A stretch of DNA of 64,000 bases from Bacillus sp. Y1 (GCF_003586445.1 NZ_CP030028.1:2680501-2744500); one strand, 5' to 3'; numbered from the stretch's first letter, positions 1 to 9,262 are shown. The notes: generated by a model not told the origin, from the sequence alone. Made by a program: numbers and translations.

Positions 1-972
1 ATGTCAACAAAACAACATATTGCACCAATGCATCGTTACAATTCCATTCGGAGGGAAAAGTTAAACCTCGATGAACTACGAGCTTATGACTTAAGCGTTC
101 CGATTGTAAGTGGTGTGAAAATGGACATTTCGTACGAAGAGGCATATGAAACGATGCTAAAAGCACTAGCTCCACTTGGAAGTGATTATATTGAAACATT
201 AAAAACATTTAAGGATTCTCGCTACATTGACGTTCGTGAGACAAAAGGGAAGCGGTCTGGTGCATATAATCTAGGAATTTATGGAGTTCACCCATATATA
301 TTATTAAACCATCAAGATGATTTGGATAGCATGTTCACGCTCGTCCATGAATGCGGGCATGGTGTTCATAGTAAATTGAGTGCGGAGCATCAACCGCAAA
401 TTTCAGCAAGATACAGTATTTTCGTAGCCGAAGTAGCTTCCACCGTAAACGAAGTACTTTTAATCAATTATTTACTGCAACACGAAACGAATCCTGATAT
501 TCGAAAGCATCTTTTAAATCATTTTATTGATCAATTTAAAGGAACCTTTTTTACTCAGGTCATGTTTGCGGAATTTGAGAAAAAGACACATGAAATGGCG
601 GAACAGGGGATTCCTTTAACCGTTGATGTTTTTAACTCAACTTATGAACAGCTATTCCGGGAATATAATGGAGAAGAGCTTATTTTTGACGAGGAAGTAA
701 AGTACGGTTGGTCCCGAATTCCTCATTTTTATCGACCGTTTTACGTGTATAAATATGCGACTGGCTACGCATCTGCCATCCATATTGCCTCGAATCTATT
801 GTCTGGTGATGAAAAGATCCTTGAGTCGTATTTGAAGTTTTTACAAAGCGGTAGTTCTGATTATCCACTAGAGCTTTTAAAGAAAACCGGTGTAGATCTT
901 ACGAATAGTGAACCAATCGAATCAGCAATGAAAAAGTTTTCAGAGCTTGTGGACGAATTTGCTAGCTTATAG
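1..972 (+). CDS. pepF: Oligoendopeptidase F, C-terminal part (cut by window edge)
   Basis: M3-family zinc oligopeptidase acting on short peptides in the cytoplasm. The zinc site HECGH lies in the stretch LVHECGHGVHS (about bases 343-375), and the downstream segment with EVASTVNEV carries the third zinc ligand Glu typical of the family. Only about 323 residues are present; PepF is normally about 600 residues, so the reading frame continues left of the window and the ATG at base 1 is an internal Met rather than the start. It ends ahead of a bidirectional hairpin shared with the convergent membrane protein gene. Function is clear from the motif and length; substrate range cannot be read. Confidence 0.9.
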   Translation: MSTKQHIAPMHRYNSIRREKLNLDELRAYDLSVPIVSGVKMDISYEEAYETMLKALAPLGSDYIETLKTFKDSRYIDVRETKGKRSGAYNLGIYGVHPYILLNHQDDLDSMFTLVHECGHGVHSKLSAEHQPQISARYSIFVAEVASTVNEVLLINYLLQHETNPDIRKHLLNHFIDQFKGTFFTQVMFAEFEKKTHEMAEQGIPLTVDVFNSTYEQLFREYNGEELIFDEEVKYGWSRIPHFYRPFYVYKYATGYASAIHIASNLLSGDEKILESYLKFLQSGSSDYPLELLKKTGVDLTNSEPIESAMKKFSELVDEFASL

Positions 973-1011
973 ATCTCGTTTTAAACTTCCTTTTTAATAT
1001 TGGACATCAAA

Positions 1012-1041
1012 AGGACGAACCAAGTCGGTTCGTCCTCGATT
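1012..1041. terminator. Bidirectional terminator between pepF and the convergent gene
   Basis: Perfect inverted repeat GGACGAACC/GGTTCGTCC (1013-1021 and 1027-1035) with a 5-nt loop. It is followed by TCGATTTTT on the plus strand and a T-rich run on the minus strand, and serves both convergent genes. Confidence 0.8.
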
Positions 1042-1042
1042 T

Positions 1043-2707
1043 TTATTCAATATTATCAATTGATAGCTTTTTCACTGGTAGAAAGTCCTCACCAGAATCC
1101 AAATACGTGATAGATACTTTGTCTCCACGCTCTAAGTAGATCGCTAGAGGGTTATTTTCTGACGATACAGTATAATTCTGTTGATTGTTAAGCAGGAAGG
1201 ATACAACCGTATAATCTCCAATTCGCTCCTTATAAACTCGAAGTACTTCACCACTCGTTTTCATTTCTTCTGCCTTTGAGGTTCCATTTAATGTGCTACC
1301 TTCTCGTTGTAGAGCTACCTTGTATTTTTTTAGCGCATCATTAGGAGTTTCTGCATACGATGATATTTCAGGATTTGCTGCTGAAACGATAAAATAATTT
1401 TGAAGAAAACCATTGGAATCAAGAACAGGAGTGAGCCAGCTTGCTTCTCCATAGAAATTGTAGAGAACAGGCATTTCTCCATCCCATTTTTTCTCGATAA
1501 ATTTCTTATCGATAATTTCAAGAGCACCTCGAGAGTCCATATACGATTCCTCTAGATTTCCAGTGTAAAAGGTGGCTTTTCCGGTCCGAGCATTTGTTAA
1601 CGAGTACCCAAGCATGGAATCTACTCCTTCTTTCGGACTCGTAAAATCAGTAAAGTAGTACATCACACCATTCTCATCAAAAATTGGGCTTACATTGGCC
1701 TCCGTACCTTCATCGGAAGGCAACTTCACATCTGATTTTCCAAATAAGCTATTCCAAAAACCATGTACAAAATTGCCATAATAACTATTTTGTAAACTCA
1801 CAGCTTCAGGTGAGACAGACCCATCAAGAAACGCTGGTGCTGACTCTAGATCAAACGCTTCTGTTTTTCCAGTGGAGGGATCGACAAGAACGATTCCTTC
1901 CGCTTTAAAACCGTTTCGCGCCGTGACAAAACTTCCATACGTTCGAATAAAATAAGGTTTTCCATCATCATCTATTTCAAGCTGCACATCACCGTAGAAT
2001 ATGTTCTTTGGATAGTTAAGACGAATATGACGTTCTAGGTTCTTTTGAAAATACGAAGATGGAGTGTACTTCATACTTGATTGAACAAATTTAGGATTCG
2101 CTGAGGAATCTGTTGCACTTAAGGTAAAATAACCCGGTGTTTCCTCGCCCTTAAACCACTTGAAAAAGCCTGAGAACTCAACAGGAGCAATATAGACAAA
2201 TTGTCCATTTATTTTCTGAATTTGTAAATTTCCGAGTTCATAGTAACTCGTATTGGGAACCTGTCCAAAAGCCTTTCTCATTTTATTTCTAGCAAATTGG
2301 GGAGGAACACTCGCTGGAGTCACACTTTCATCAAAGGCCGGGATCTCCACCTTTTCGTCCATTTTGGAAAGCTCATACTTCTCATCGGCATTGAACACAA
2401 AGGCAGATAAAAAATAAATTCCAATGCCAAGTGCTATGAGGGAGATGATTCCTTTCAACTTTCGCTCCATTCCTTTTGAAACGATTGTTCCTCCAACTGA
2501 CACCAATAGTATTAAAGCCCAAAGAGTGCTGATGTTTTGATCAATTTTTGTGAGATAAAAGAAGCCGAACACAATCAAAACAAGAATCGTTGTAAACGCC
2601 ACCGCAATACCCGTTACCTTCGTTTCTTTTGTCATTTTAGAAAAAGGGATAAGTAGAATGCTCGAAATAATCCCTGCAAGAAGTGAAAATATAAAGATGT
2701 TTCCCAT
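1043..2707 (-). CDS. Uncharacterised protein with four N-terminal membrane helices and a large extracytoplasmic domain
   Basis: 554 residues starting at the ATG on the minus strand at 2707, chosen because AAGGAG lies 6-7 nt upstream; the frame stays open 20 codons further but without a ribosome site. Four hydrophobic segments fill roughly residues 1-125 (MGNIFIFSLLAGIIS, VTGIAVAFTTILVLI, TLWALILLVSVGG, IISLIALGIGIYFL). The remaining 430 residues are soluble, rich in beta-type and aromatic sequence, and probably lie outside the membrane. I do not recognise a named domain or catalytic motif. It is divergent from the secreted protein gene at 2873, with about 165 bp between starts, so the two may share a control region. 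Confidence 0.75.
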   Translation of the reverse strand: MGNIFIFSLLAGIISSILLIPFSKMTKETKVTGIAVAFTTILVLIVFGFFYLTKIDQNISTLWALILLVSVGGTIVSKGMERKLKGIISLIALGIGIYFLSAFVFNADEKYELSKMDEKVEIPAFDESVTPASVPPQFARNKMRKAFGQVPNTSYYELGNLQIQKINGQFVYIAPVEFSGFFKWFKGEETPGYFTLSATDSSANPKFVQSSMKYTPSSYFQKNLERHIRLNYPKNIFYGDVQLEIDDDGKPYFIRTYGSFVTARNGFKAEGIVLVDPSTGKTEAFDLESAPAFLDGSVSPEAVSLQNSYYGNFVHGFWNSLFGKSDVKLPSDEGTEANVSPIFDENGVMYYFTDFTSPKEGVDSMLGYSLTNARTGKATFYTGNLEESYMDSRGALEIIDKKFIEKKWDGEMPVLYNFYGEASWLTPVLDSNGFLQNYFIVSAANPEISSYAETPNDALKKYKVALQREGSTLNGTSKAEEMKTSGEVLRVYKERIGDYTVVSFLLNNQQNYTVSSENNPLAIYLERGDKVSITYLDSGEDFLPVKKLSIDNIE

Positions 2708-2872
2708 TAGTAAGCTCCTTTCGGCGATTTTGTATGTTTTACGGGTGTGATAGGGCATTTGTTTCATGTTTTTAAAAATTGTAATAGGCTTGTAATATTT
2801 TTACCAAAATCTGAAACTTTTTATCTTCGAAATCGTCTAATAGGTATGGAGTTATTTTTAGGGGGGAGTCAT

Positions 2873-3532
2873 TTGAAAAAGAGAGTTTTTACCGTTTTAT
2901 CACTGCTCTTCGTTATTATTGTTGTTAGTTTTTCACGTTTTTTAGATGTTGGTGCAAATGTTACAGCCAATCAGGGATCATCACCAAGTGTAAGCCATGA
3001 TGTTCCAAAAAGAGCAGATGTCTCCCTAGGAAAAACAATTGATAATGAGTCGGCTTTTTTAGTTGCTTCCGAAGAGGTAGAGGTAATGGAAGTGGTAGCG
3101 GTTGTTTCAGAACCAGCTGAAGAAACCACGGAGGTCGTGAGCAAAGGGGAAGAAGCTCTTGTTCCGGATTCCATCGAGTTGTTTGGATCAACATATGAGA
3201 AAGTTACAGATGAAAAATTTTCTGTTTATATAAATGTAGCGAGTGAATTAGGTGCAGGTTTTTATGCCATTCCAAATAGCGATGTTTTTGCGATGGTAAA
3301 GAATGGGGAAGTTCTATTTCAGATGTCTACCGGAATTAAAGCTGTTCCAATGACAAATGTAGAATTATTGGTTCGCATTTTTGAAAAAACCGGAGAGTTT
3401 AACTTAGTAGGTCCTATCGTGGACGATATACGAAAAGTCGCATCGACAGGGGAAACGATTAGTGTAGAAGGTGAGAACTACACCGGATATAGCGTATTTA
3501 TTCAGGACGAATGGATTCTCGTATCGTTCTAA
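2873..3532 (+). CDS. Uncharacterised secreted or membrane-anchored protein
   Basis: 219 residues from a TTG codon at 2873 preceded by a GGGGGGAG ribosome site at 2861-2868; an ATG at 2846 in the same frame lacks such a site. The N-terminus is basic (MKKR) followed by a hydrophobic helix, so it is a signal peptide or anchor; no lipobox is seen. Residues about 30-100 are a low-complexity Val/Glu/Ser linker, and the C-terminal 120 residues look globular with no family I recognise. It is monocistronic and ends at a terminator. Function unknown. Confidence 0.7.
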   Translation: MKKRVFTVLSLLFVIIVVSFSRFLDVGANVTANQGSSPSVSHDVPKRADVSLGKTIDNESAFLVASEEVEVMEVVAVVSEPAEETTEVVSKGEEALVPDSIELFGSTYEKVTDEKFSVYINVASELGAGFYAIPNSDVFAMVKNGEVLFQMSTGIKAVPMTNVELLVRIFEKTGEFNLVGPIVDDIRKVASTGETISVEGENYTGYSVFIQDEWILVSF

Positions 3533-3542
3533 TCAAATAAAA

Positions 3543-3568
3543 GGGCCGCCTAAATGGGTGGCTTTTTT
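3543..3568 (+). terminator. Rho-independent terminator
   Basis: GCCGCC/GGTGGC-type stem with a short loop followed by TTTTTT, 10 nt after the stop of the secreted protein gene. Confidence 0.75.
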
Positions 3569-3721
3569 CATTGAAAAAGGATTTTTGCCTCCGCATGTCA
3601 AGCAGCCTATCCATATCTCATCCAGGGGGGAGTGGATGGGAATAAAATCTTGTTATTCCATTCCTCTTATACCCTCACAACATAAAAATAAAACCCAAAA
3701 CGGAAAACTCCATCACTCAAC

Positions 3722-3777
3722 TGTCCACCCCATACGGACAAAAGTAGCATTTCTGTCCACGAGCGGTGTCAGACACC
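3722..3777 (-). repeat. Copy A of a 56-bp dispersed intergenic repeat (reverse orientation)
   Basis: Reads on the minus strand as the same 56-bp unit found at 12201 and 26747: a GGTGWCWGACACC palindromic core, then TTCGTGGAC-like and GTCCG blocks, ending in TGGACA. The middle about 12 bp differ between copies while both ends are conserved. Confidence 0.8.
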
Positions 3778-3799
3778 CTAAAAAAACACTTCCCTCACA

Positions 3800-3825
3800 T
3801 TTGTCCACGAAGGGTGTCTGTCACC
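3800..3825 (-). repeat. Partial copy of the 56-bp repeat that supplies the stop codon of the holin gene
   Basis: The 26-bp core half of the repeat (minus strand GGTGACAGACACCCTTCGTG, then GACAAA). The minus-strand holin gene ends inside it: its last codon GGG and stop TGA are the first bases of the GGGTGACAGACACC core. Confidence 0.75.
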
Positions 3826-4072
3826 CTTTTTTGATCGTTTGTTTGACCATTTGGTGGCCCAGTACGGCTATTCCCGCTGCGATGATCGCGTTAATTACCC
3901 CTGTGTAGGAAAAACCCCAAGCAATTACTCCAAATACAAGGGAGAATCCTAATAAGACCCAAATGATCGACCAGTTCGGTACGCTAGGTGTACGTTTAAG
4001 TGCAAATCCAAGTACCCAGAGAGCTGGGACAAGCATATAGTAATTTTCATTTAAAAAGGATGCTAAATCCAT
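3821..4072 (-). CDS. Small phage-type holin, Hol44-like
   Basis: 83 residues with two or three hydrophobic segments (YMLVPALWVLGFAL, WSIIWVLLGFSLVFGVIAW, GVINAIIAAGIAVLG) and a short basic tail ending in KQTIKKG. This pattern matches the Hol44/superfamily V holins that many Bacillaceae carry outside prophages. The start is the ATG at 4072 with AGGAGGTGA upstream. No endolysin or other phage gene is adjacent, so this is a chromosomal holin-like protein of unclear role rather than a prophage remnant. The stop codon sits inside the dispersed repeat. It is divergent from the YvrJ gene, about 200 bp away. Confidence 0.7.
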   Translation of the reverse strand: MDLASFLNENYYMLVPALWVLGFALKRTPSVPNWSIIWVLLGFSLVFGVIAWGFSYTGVINAIIAAGIAVLGHQMVKQTIKKG

Positions 4073-4269
4073 TTTCTCACCTCCTAATTATGCTACTAAC
4101 ATGATATGAAGGCTTGTCGGTGTTGGTTTGCATTCATGTCCTCTAAATGAAAAATTATTATTTCTATGCCTGTCCAAATCAGTAGATCAATAATATATAG
4201 AAGGTAGAAGGTTACAAGGGATAAAGAACACCTACACCTTCATATTCAAAAAGAAAGGAGCTGAGGCTA

Positions 4270-4413
4270 GTGGAACAGCTTATCGCGTTCATTAGTGATG
4301 TTGGATTTCCGATTGTAGTGACTTTATATTTGCTTCATCGAGTAGAAGCAAAGTTAGATGCAGTGGTTCAATCCATCCAAAGTCTACCTGACCGAATTCG
4401 TGAATTCACTTAG
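4270..4413 (+). CDS. YvrJ-family small membrane peptide
   Basis: A 47-residue peptide that starts at GTG 4270, with AAAGGAG about 9 nt upstream, and ends at TAG 4411-4413. The sequence has the shape MEQLIAFISDVGFPIVVT, then YLLHRVEAKLDAV and a short amphipathic tail, which is the YvrJ family pattern: one N-terminal membrane helix followed by a helix with heptad-like spacing. Family function is unknown. It is divergent from the holin-like gene, which suggests a shared context. Confidence 0.75.
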   Translation: MEQLIAFISDVGFPIVVTLYLLHRVEAKLDAVVQSIQSLPDRIREFT

Positions 4414-4465
4414 CATTAATTTTCTTAACTTTCTAAATTTTATAGACAATACAGGTCGGATTTTA

Positions 4466-4494
4466 TTGACAGAAATAGGCGATGATGCTAAATT
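4466..4494 (+). promoter_or_regulatory. Sigma-A promoter of the cold-shock gene
   Basis: TTGACA at 4466-4471, 17-bp spacer, TAAATT at 4489-4494. The predicted start near 4501 gives a leader of about 130 nt before the ATG, the long 5' leader expected of a cold-shock mRNA. Confidence 0.7.
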
Positions 4495-4632
4495 TAGGGT
4501 AACCGTTCTGCACCGTGTTAGAGTTTTTGTACGACTTTGTTCCACGTTTGGATGCGTAATGTTTGCAAATGCTATACGTTGTAAATGGTAAATTTAAGGC
4601 ATGGCTTTAACAGCCATTAGGGGGATTTTGAG

Positions 4633-4833
4633 ATGAAAAACGGAAAAGTAAAATGGTTCAATGCTGAAAAAGGTTTCGGTTTTATCGAAGCTGAAGACGG
4701 TAACGACGTATTCGTTCATTACTCTGCCATCCAAGCTGAAGGCTTCAAAACATTAGAAGAAGGTCAAGAAGTAACTTTTGAAGTAGTAGAAGGTGCACGT
4801 GGACCTCAAGCTGCTAACGTAACAAAAAAATAA
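4633..4833 (+). CDS. Cold-shock protein (CspB/CspD type)
   Basis: 66-residue single-domain OB-fold RNA/ssDNA chaperone. RNP1 (KGFGFIE) and RNP2 (VFVHY) are both intact, and the length is the usual one. The ribosome site is AGGGGG about 8 nt before the ATG. A leader of about 130 nt follows a clean sigma-A promoter, so control is probably at mRNA structure level as in other csp genes. Which of the Bacillus paralogs it equals cannot be decided here. Confidence 0.95.
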   Translation: MKNGKVKWFNAEKGFGFIEAEDGNDVFVHYSAIQAEGFKTLEEGQEVTFEVVEGARGPQAANVTKK

Positions 4834-4848
4834 ATCTTATAACCTTTC

Positions 4849-4884
4849 AAGCAGTTAACCACTTGCGGTTAAGCTGCTTTTTTA
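4849..4884 (+). terminator. Terminator after the cold-shock gene
   Basis: AAGCAGTTAACC pairs with GGTTAAGCTGCTT with one bulged base, followed by TTTTTTATTTTA. Confidence 0.85.
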
Positions 4885-4926
4885 TTTTACTTAAAAGATG
4901 AACTTACAAAAATATGTAAAGAAAAA

Positions 4927-4948
4927 CGAATGCACGTTCTGTTATAAT
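4927..4948 (+). promoter_or_regulatory. LexA-like SOS box overlapping the sbcDC promoter
   Basis: CGAATGCACGTTCT (4927-4940) matches the Bacillus LexA consensus CGAACRNRYGTTYC at 12 of 14 positions. It lies directly upstream of the -10 hexamer TATAAT (4943-4948). No good -35 is visible. The position would allow repressor occlusion of the promoter. Confidence 0.5.
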
Positions 4949-4981
4949 AGAGAAATACACTAAACAAACGAGGTGGAAGGT

Positions 4982-6121
4982 TTGAAATTTATTCATACAG
5001 CGGACTGGCATTTAGGAAAGCTTGTCCACGGTATATATATGACGGACGACCAGAAAGAAGTATTAAATCAATTTATTCAAGTGGTTGCTGAGGAACAGCC
5101 GGATGCGGTTGTGATTGCAGGAGACCTTTACGATCGCTCTGTTCCACCAACAGAAGCGGTTGAGCTGCTCGACCAAGTATTGTTCGAAATCAATGTAGGA
5201 CTAAACATACCTGTCGTAGCCATAGCTGGGAATCATGATAGTGCCGAACGTTTATCCTTTGGAACCTCCTGGTATCGAAATAGCCAATTATACTTAACAG
5301 GTAAGCCAGAAGCGAACTTTCAACCTGTTCAAATTAATGGGGTGAACTTTTACTGTGTCCCCTATGCAGAGCCTGGCATTATTCGACAATTATTAAATGA
5401 GGACAGCATTCATAGCCATCAGGAAGCAATGAAGAGAATCATTGGAAAAATAGAGGAGCAGTTAGACCCGAACAAACCAAATGTATTCGTCGGCCATGCC
5501 TTCGTATTAGGGGGAGAGTCGACGGATTCAGAACGGTCCTTATCTGTTGGAGGATCCGGGTGTGTCACTCAGGATTTATTTTCTCCATTTCATTATACAG
5601 CCTTAGGTCATTTGCACAGTCCTGATTCAATTAAGCATGATAGAATCTTCTATTCTGGTTCTCTATTAAAATATTCCTTCTCAGAAGCAAAGCAAAAGAA
5701 ATCCATTCAGATCGTAGAAATGGATGAAAAAGGTGATTTTACAATTCGTTACCGTTCGTTAACACCAAAACAGGACATGCGTGAACTCGTTGGATACTTA
5801 GATGAACTATTGGATACGAGCTTTTACGAAAAACAAAAGGTCGATGATTATTTAAGTATTACGTTACTAGACGAAGGGGCATTACTTGATCCAATCGGAA
5901 AGCTTCGTCATGTCTATCCAAATGTCCTTCACTTAGAAAGACAGACCGTGCTAAAGGATATGAAAGAAAAGAAATTAATCACTTCAATCGGACAGGAAAA
6001 AAAATCGGAACTCGATCTGTTTGAACAGTTTTATAAAGAAATGACTTCAGAAGAATTCTCGCCTGAAAAGAAAAGGATTATGGCAGAGGTCATCGAGAGT
6101 GTCTTAAAGGAGGAACAATAA
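4982..6121 (+). CDS. sbcD: Exonuclease subunit SbcD
   Basis: Mre11-type metallo-phosphoesterase that with SbcC opens and degrades hairpin and blocked DNA ends. The N-terminus FIHTADWHLGK, then GDLYDR and AGNHDS, are phosphoesterase motifs I-III, and GHLH near residue 215 supplies further metal ligands. The start is taken as TTG 4982 (MKFIHTADW), 5 nt after GAGGTGG; the GTG at 4973 lies inside that ribosome site. 379 residues, normal for the family. The sbcC start lies 1 nt after the stop, so the two form one operon. In B. subtilis these genes follow addAB; here they stand alone with their own SOS-like box. Confidence 0.95.
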   Translation: MKFIHTADWHLGKLVHGIYMTDDQKEVLNQFIQVVAEEQPDAVVIAGDLYDRSVPPTEAVELLDQVLFEINVGLNIPVVAIAGNHDSAERLSFGTSWYRNSQLYLTGKPEANFQPVQINGVNFYCVPYAEPGIIRQLLNEDSIHSHQEAMKRIIGKIEEQLDPNKPNVFVGHAFVLGGESTDSERSLSVGGSGCVTQDLFSPFHYTALGHLHSPDSIKHDRIFYSGSLLKYSFSEAKQKKSIQIVEMDEKGDFTIRYRSLTPKQDMRELVGYLDELLDTSFYEKQKVDDYLSITLLDEGALLDPIGKLRHVYPNVLHLERQTVLKDMKEKKLITSIGQEKKSELDLFEQFYKEMTSEEFSPEKKRIMAEVIESVLKEEQ

Positions 6122-6122
6122 C

Positions 6123-9100
6123 ATGAGACCTTTGAAGCTTACGATGCAGGCATTTGGACCTTACTCTCGCACAGAGGTAATTGACTTTTCCGAGCTTGGA
6201 AACCGAACAATGTTTGTTATCTCCGGAAAAACCGGATCAGGGAAAACAACCATTTTTGACGGAATTAGCTATGCGATCTATGGAAAAGCGAGTGGTGAAG
6301 ATCGGAATGGACCAGAGCTTCGTAGCCAATTTGCCGATAACGATACACTAACAGAGGTATCATTAGAATTTCGTCTTCGTGGCAAAACGTATGAGATTAG
6401 TCGTTCTCCTCAACAGGAAAAGAAAAAGTCGCGTGGTGATGGGGTTACCTCTATCGGCGCAAAAGCAGAGTTGTACGTATACGATGAGGATGGAACGAAG
6501 CAAATCATTGCATCGAATGTTCGTGATGTGGATGAAAAAATCAAACAAATCATGCTGATTGACAGCAATCAGTTCCGCCAAATCATTATGATTCCTCAAG
6601 GCGAATTTAGAAAGCTATTAACCTCGGACAGCAAGGAAAAAGAAGCTATCCTACAACGCTTATTCCATACGCAGCTGTATAAGAGAATTGAGGAAAAGTT
6701 AAAAGAAGAAGCAGCTTCTTTAAAAGCAGCAGTAGAACAACAGCTTGCTGACCGTAACCTTGCGATTCGAAAAATTCACGCCTTGTTTACAGAGAATTTG
6801 AAAGAATATATGGAAGCGGGCAGCACAAATGATCTTGTCATTGTTCCGGCATTAATAGAAGAAATTCAAGCAATGACAGAGCAAATCTCTTTATTTGAAA
6901 AGGAAATTACGGAAAGAGATCAGCTGCGTCAAGTAGAACAAAAAAAGCTTTATGATGCAGAAGCACTTATTAAACAATTCGAAGCAAAGGAGACAGCACT
7001 TCAGAAAAAGCTCCACCTTGAAAACCAAAAGGAATTGTTTGAGAAAAAAAGGGATGACGTAGAATTAGGAAAAAAAGCGATATTGTTGCTACAGCAAGAG
7101 CAATTATGTGCTAGGTTAAAAAAAGAATTGACTACTTACGAAACCCAAGCAAATGACTTGCTAGTAAAGCAAAAGACATTGTTGGATCAAGTGCAAAATC
7201 TTGAAGAAGTATGGCGAGTCGAAAAAGGAAAAGAACCGGAAAGAAAAGCATTAGAGGAAGGTATTCACAAACTAAGGTCATTAAAGGAAGATGTACACTC
7301 TTATGCAAGGCTGGAAGCTGAAATTCGCGACCTTCAACTACAATGGAAAAAGCTTGAAGAGGACAAGGTAGCAGCCGAAAAAAAGGGAACAGAAATTGAC
7401 CATCGTCTTCGATTATTCACAGAGAAAAAAGAAGAAATAGATGCAAGCAAACTTGTATTTCTAGAAAACAAAAACCTACTTGACGAGTTAAAGCGTGAAG
7501 CAGATTTAATTTCTACTCTAGAAAAACAGAGGGAAAGCTTGTTGATACTAGAAGAGAAATTCAATCGAAAAAAAGCGGAGTTTGAGCGGACAACTGCTCG
7601 CTACTTGGATTCCAAATCTCTCGTTGAAGAACTAGAAAACAGCTGGATGCATGGACAAGCTTCCATACTAGCCAGCAAGCTTCAAGACGGTGCTCCTTGT
7701 CCTGTCTGTGGGTCAGAACATCATCCAAAACCGACCCATCAGGAGGATAAAGCAATTCCAAATGAAGCCGATTTGAAGGCTGCTAAACAACAGCTCGAAG
7801 TACTAGAGAAAGAGAGAAACGAAGGACAGTCTCAAAGTTACAAGTTACAATCGAGTGTGGAAGCCTCCACACTCTTAGTCTCTCAAACACTAGAGTCTTT
7901 ACAAGCAAGTAAGCCTGACTTTTTGATTGAGGAACTTTCTACTTTTAAAGAGACCATCTTAAGTAAGAACAGAGATATCGAGGCAGAGCAACTTAAATTA
8001 CAATCAGGTCTTGAACAGCTAGAAGCTATCGTGGAGGGCCTAAAGAAACTAGAAACGTCAAAGGCTGAATGGACTCTAAAGGCCAAACAGATAGACGAAT
8101 CCTACCAGGAAGCTAGACTCTCGTTCGTTGAAAAAAACAGTCATTTTACTAGACTTCAAGAAACGATTCCTGAAGCACTTCGTTCAGTTGATCGGTTCGA
8201 GAAAGAAGTTAATCTTCAGCAAAGCAAGTTACTCGAACTCAACACCAAGCTCGAACAGGCTCAGTTAGCACTACAAAATTCTAAAGTTTCCCTTTCCACA
8301 ATCGAAGGACAGCTACAGTCGGTCCATCAGTCAAAAGAGACGAAGCAAGCCGAGCTTCAAGTGGAGCGAGAAGTGTTTAAGGAAAAACTGGAACAACAGG
8401 GCTTTCAAAACTATAAGCAATATGAAACAGCGAAGCGGTCCGAAGTGGAACTTCAACAAATGGAAGCAGAGATTTCAAACTATCGTGAGTCACTTCGCTC
8501 GGTAACCGATCGCTACACAGAGTTAGAAGCACTGTTAAAGGATGTACCGATCCCTAATATTCAGGAATTAACTGACCTCATTGAAGTAATGACACAGGAA
8601 ATTAAGGATATTGATGGTCAAAAGAGTGACTTAAGCTTTAAAAAGCGAGAAAACGAACAAATATTAGAAAGAATTCATTCCTTGAACAAAGAAATGAAGC
8701 AAATTGAAGAACAATACAAAATGATTGGTAATCTTGCGGATATTTCAAAAGGGAACAATAATCTACGAATTACATTTGAGAGATACGTCCTCGGTTCTTT
8801 TTTAGATGACATTTTAAGAGAAGCGAATGGACGATTGCTGAAAATGACGAGCGGAAGATTCCAACTTCTTCGAAAAATGGATAAATCAAAAGGGAACACG
8901 CAGAGCGGACTTGAGCTCCTCGTCGTTGATTCGTATACAGGGCAAGAACGTCACGTAAAAACATTATCTGGTGGAGAGAGCTTTAAAGCTTCCCTCTCTT
9001 TAGCACTTGGACTAGCTGATGTTGTCCAGAATTATGCGGGTGGGGTTTCCCTAGAAACGATGTTTATTGATGAAGGATTCGGTACGTTAGACCCTGAATC

Positions 9101-9260
9101 TCTTGACCAAGCGATTGAGGCACTGATTGACATTCAAAGTAGCGGACGTCTAGTTGGGATCATTTCGCACGTACCTGAGCTAAAGGAACGAATTGATGCT
9201 CGATTAGAGGTAGTTGCTAGCCAAAGCGGAAGTACCACTTATTTTCAATTTATTAATTAA
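6123..9260 (+). CDS. sbcC: Exonuclease subunit SbcC (Rad50-type ATPase)
   Basis: 1045-residue SMC-like ATPase partner of SbcD. Walker A is GKTGSGKT at residues 35-42; the ABC signature LSGGESFKASLSLALG and Walker B METMFIDEGFGTLD-like segment lie near residues 950-990. Long Glu/Lys-rich coiled coils flank a CPVCG zinc hook at residues 526-530, where two SbcC molecules dimerise. The full length and all ATPase motifs are intact. It ends at an extended hairpin. Confidence 0.97.
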   Translation: MRPLKLTMQAFGPYSRTEVIDFSELGNRTMFVISGKTGSGKTTIFDGISYAIYGKASGEDRNGPELRSQFADNDTLTEVSLEFRLRGKTYEISRSPQQEKKKSRGDGVTSIGAKAELYVYDEDGTKQIIASNVRDVDEKIKQIMLIDSNQFRQIIMIPQGEFRKLLTSDSKEKEAILQRLFHTQLYKRIEEKLKEEAASLKAAVEQQLADRNLAIRKIHALFTENLKEYMEAGSTNDLVIVPALIEEIQAMTEQISLFEKEITERDQLRQVEQKKLYDAEALIKQFEAKETALQKKLHLENQKELFEKKRDDVELGKKAILLLQQEQLCARLKKELTTYETQANDLLVKQKTLLDQVQNLEEVWRVEKGKEPERKALEEGIHKLRSLKEDVHSYARLEAEIRDLQLQWKKLEEDKVAAEKKGTEIDHRLRLFTEKKEEIDASKLVFLENKNLLDELKREADLISTLEKQRESLLILEEKFNRKKAEFERTTARYLDSKSLVEELENSWMHGQASILASKLQDGAPCPVCGSEHHPKPTHQEDKAIPNEADLKAAKQQLEVLEKERNEGQSQSYKLQSSVEASTLLVSQTLESLQASKPDFLIEELSTFKETILSKNRDIEAEQLKLQSGLEQLEAIVEGLKKLETSKAEWTLKAKQIDESYQEARLSFVEKNSHFTRLQETIPEALRSVDRFEKEVNLQQSKLLELNTKLEQAQLALQNSKVSLSTIEGQLQSVHQSKETKQAELQVEREVFKEKLEQQGFQNYKQYETAKRSEVELQQMEAEISNYRESLRSVTDRYTELEALLKDVPIPNIQELTDLIEVMTQEIKDIDGQKSDLSFKKRENEQILERIHSLNKEMKQIEEQYKMIGNLADISKGNNNLRITFERYVLGSFLDDILREANGRLLKMTSGRFQLLRKMDKSKGNTQSGLELLVVDSYTGQERHVKTLSGGESFKASLSLALGLADVVQNYAGGVSLETMFIDEGFGTLDPESLDQAIEALIDIQSSGRLVGIISHVPELKERIDARLEVVASQSGSTTYFQFIN

Positions 9261-9262
9261 CC

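Noticed and set aside
3471-3908. 145-codon open frame on the plus strand
   Set aside because: Overlaps the end of the secreted protein gene, the terminator, the repeats and the holin gene; no ribosome site and non-coding composition.
3821-4413. Prophage remnant suggested by the holin-like gene
   Set aside because: No other phage gene, integrase or attachment site nearby; Hol44-like and YvrJ-like genes occur alone in Bacillus chromosomes.
4358-4591. 77-codon open frame before the cold-shock gene
   Set aside because: Overlaps the YvrJ gene and runs through the csp promoter; no ribosome site.
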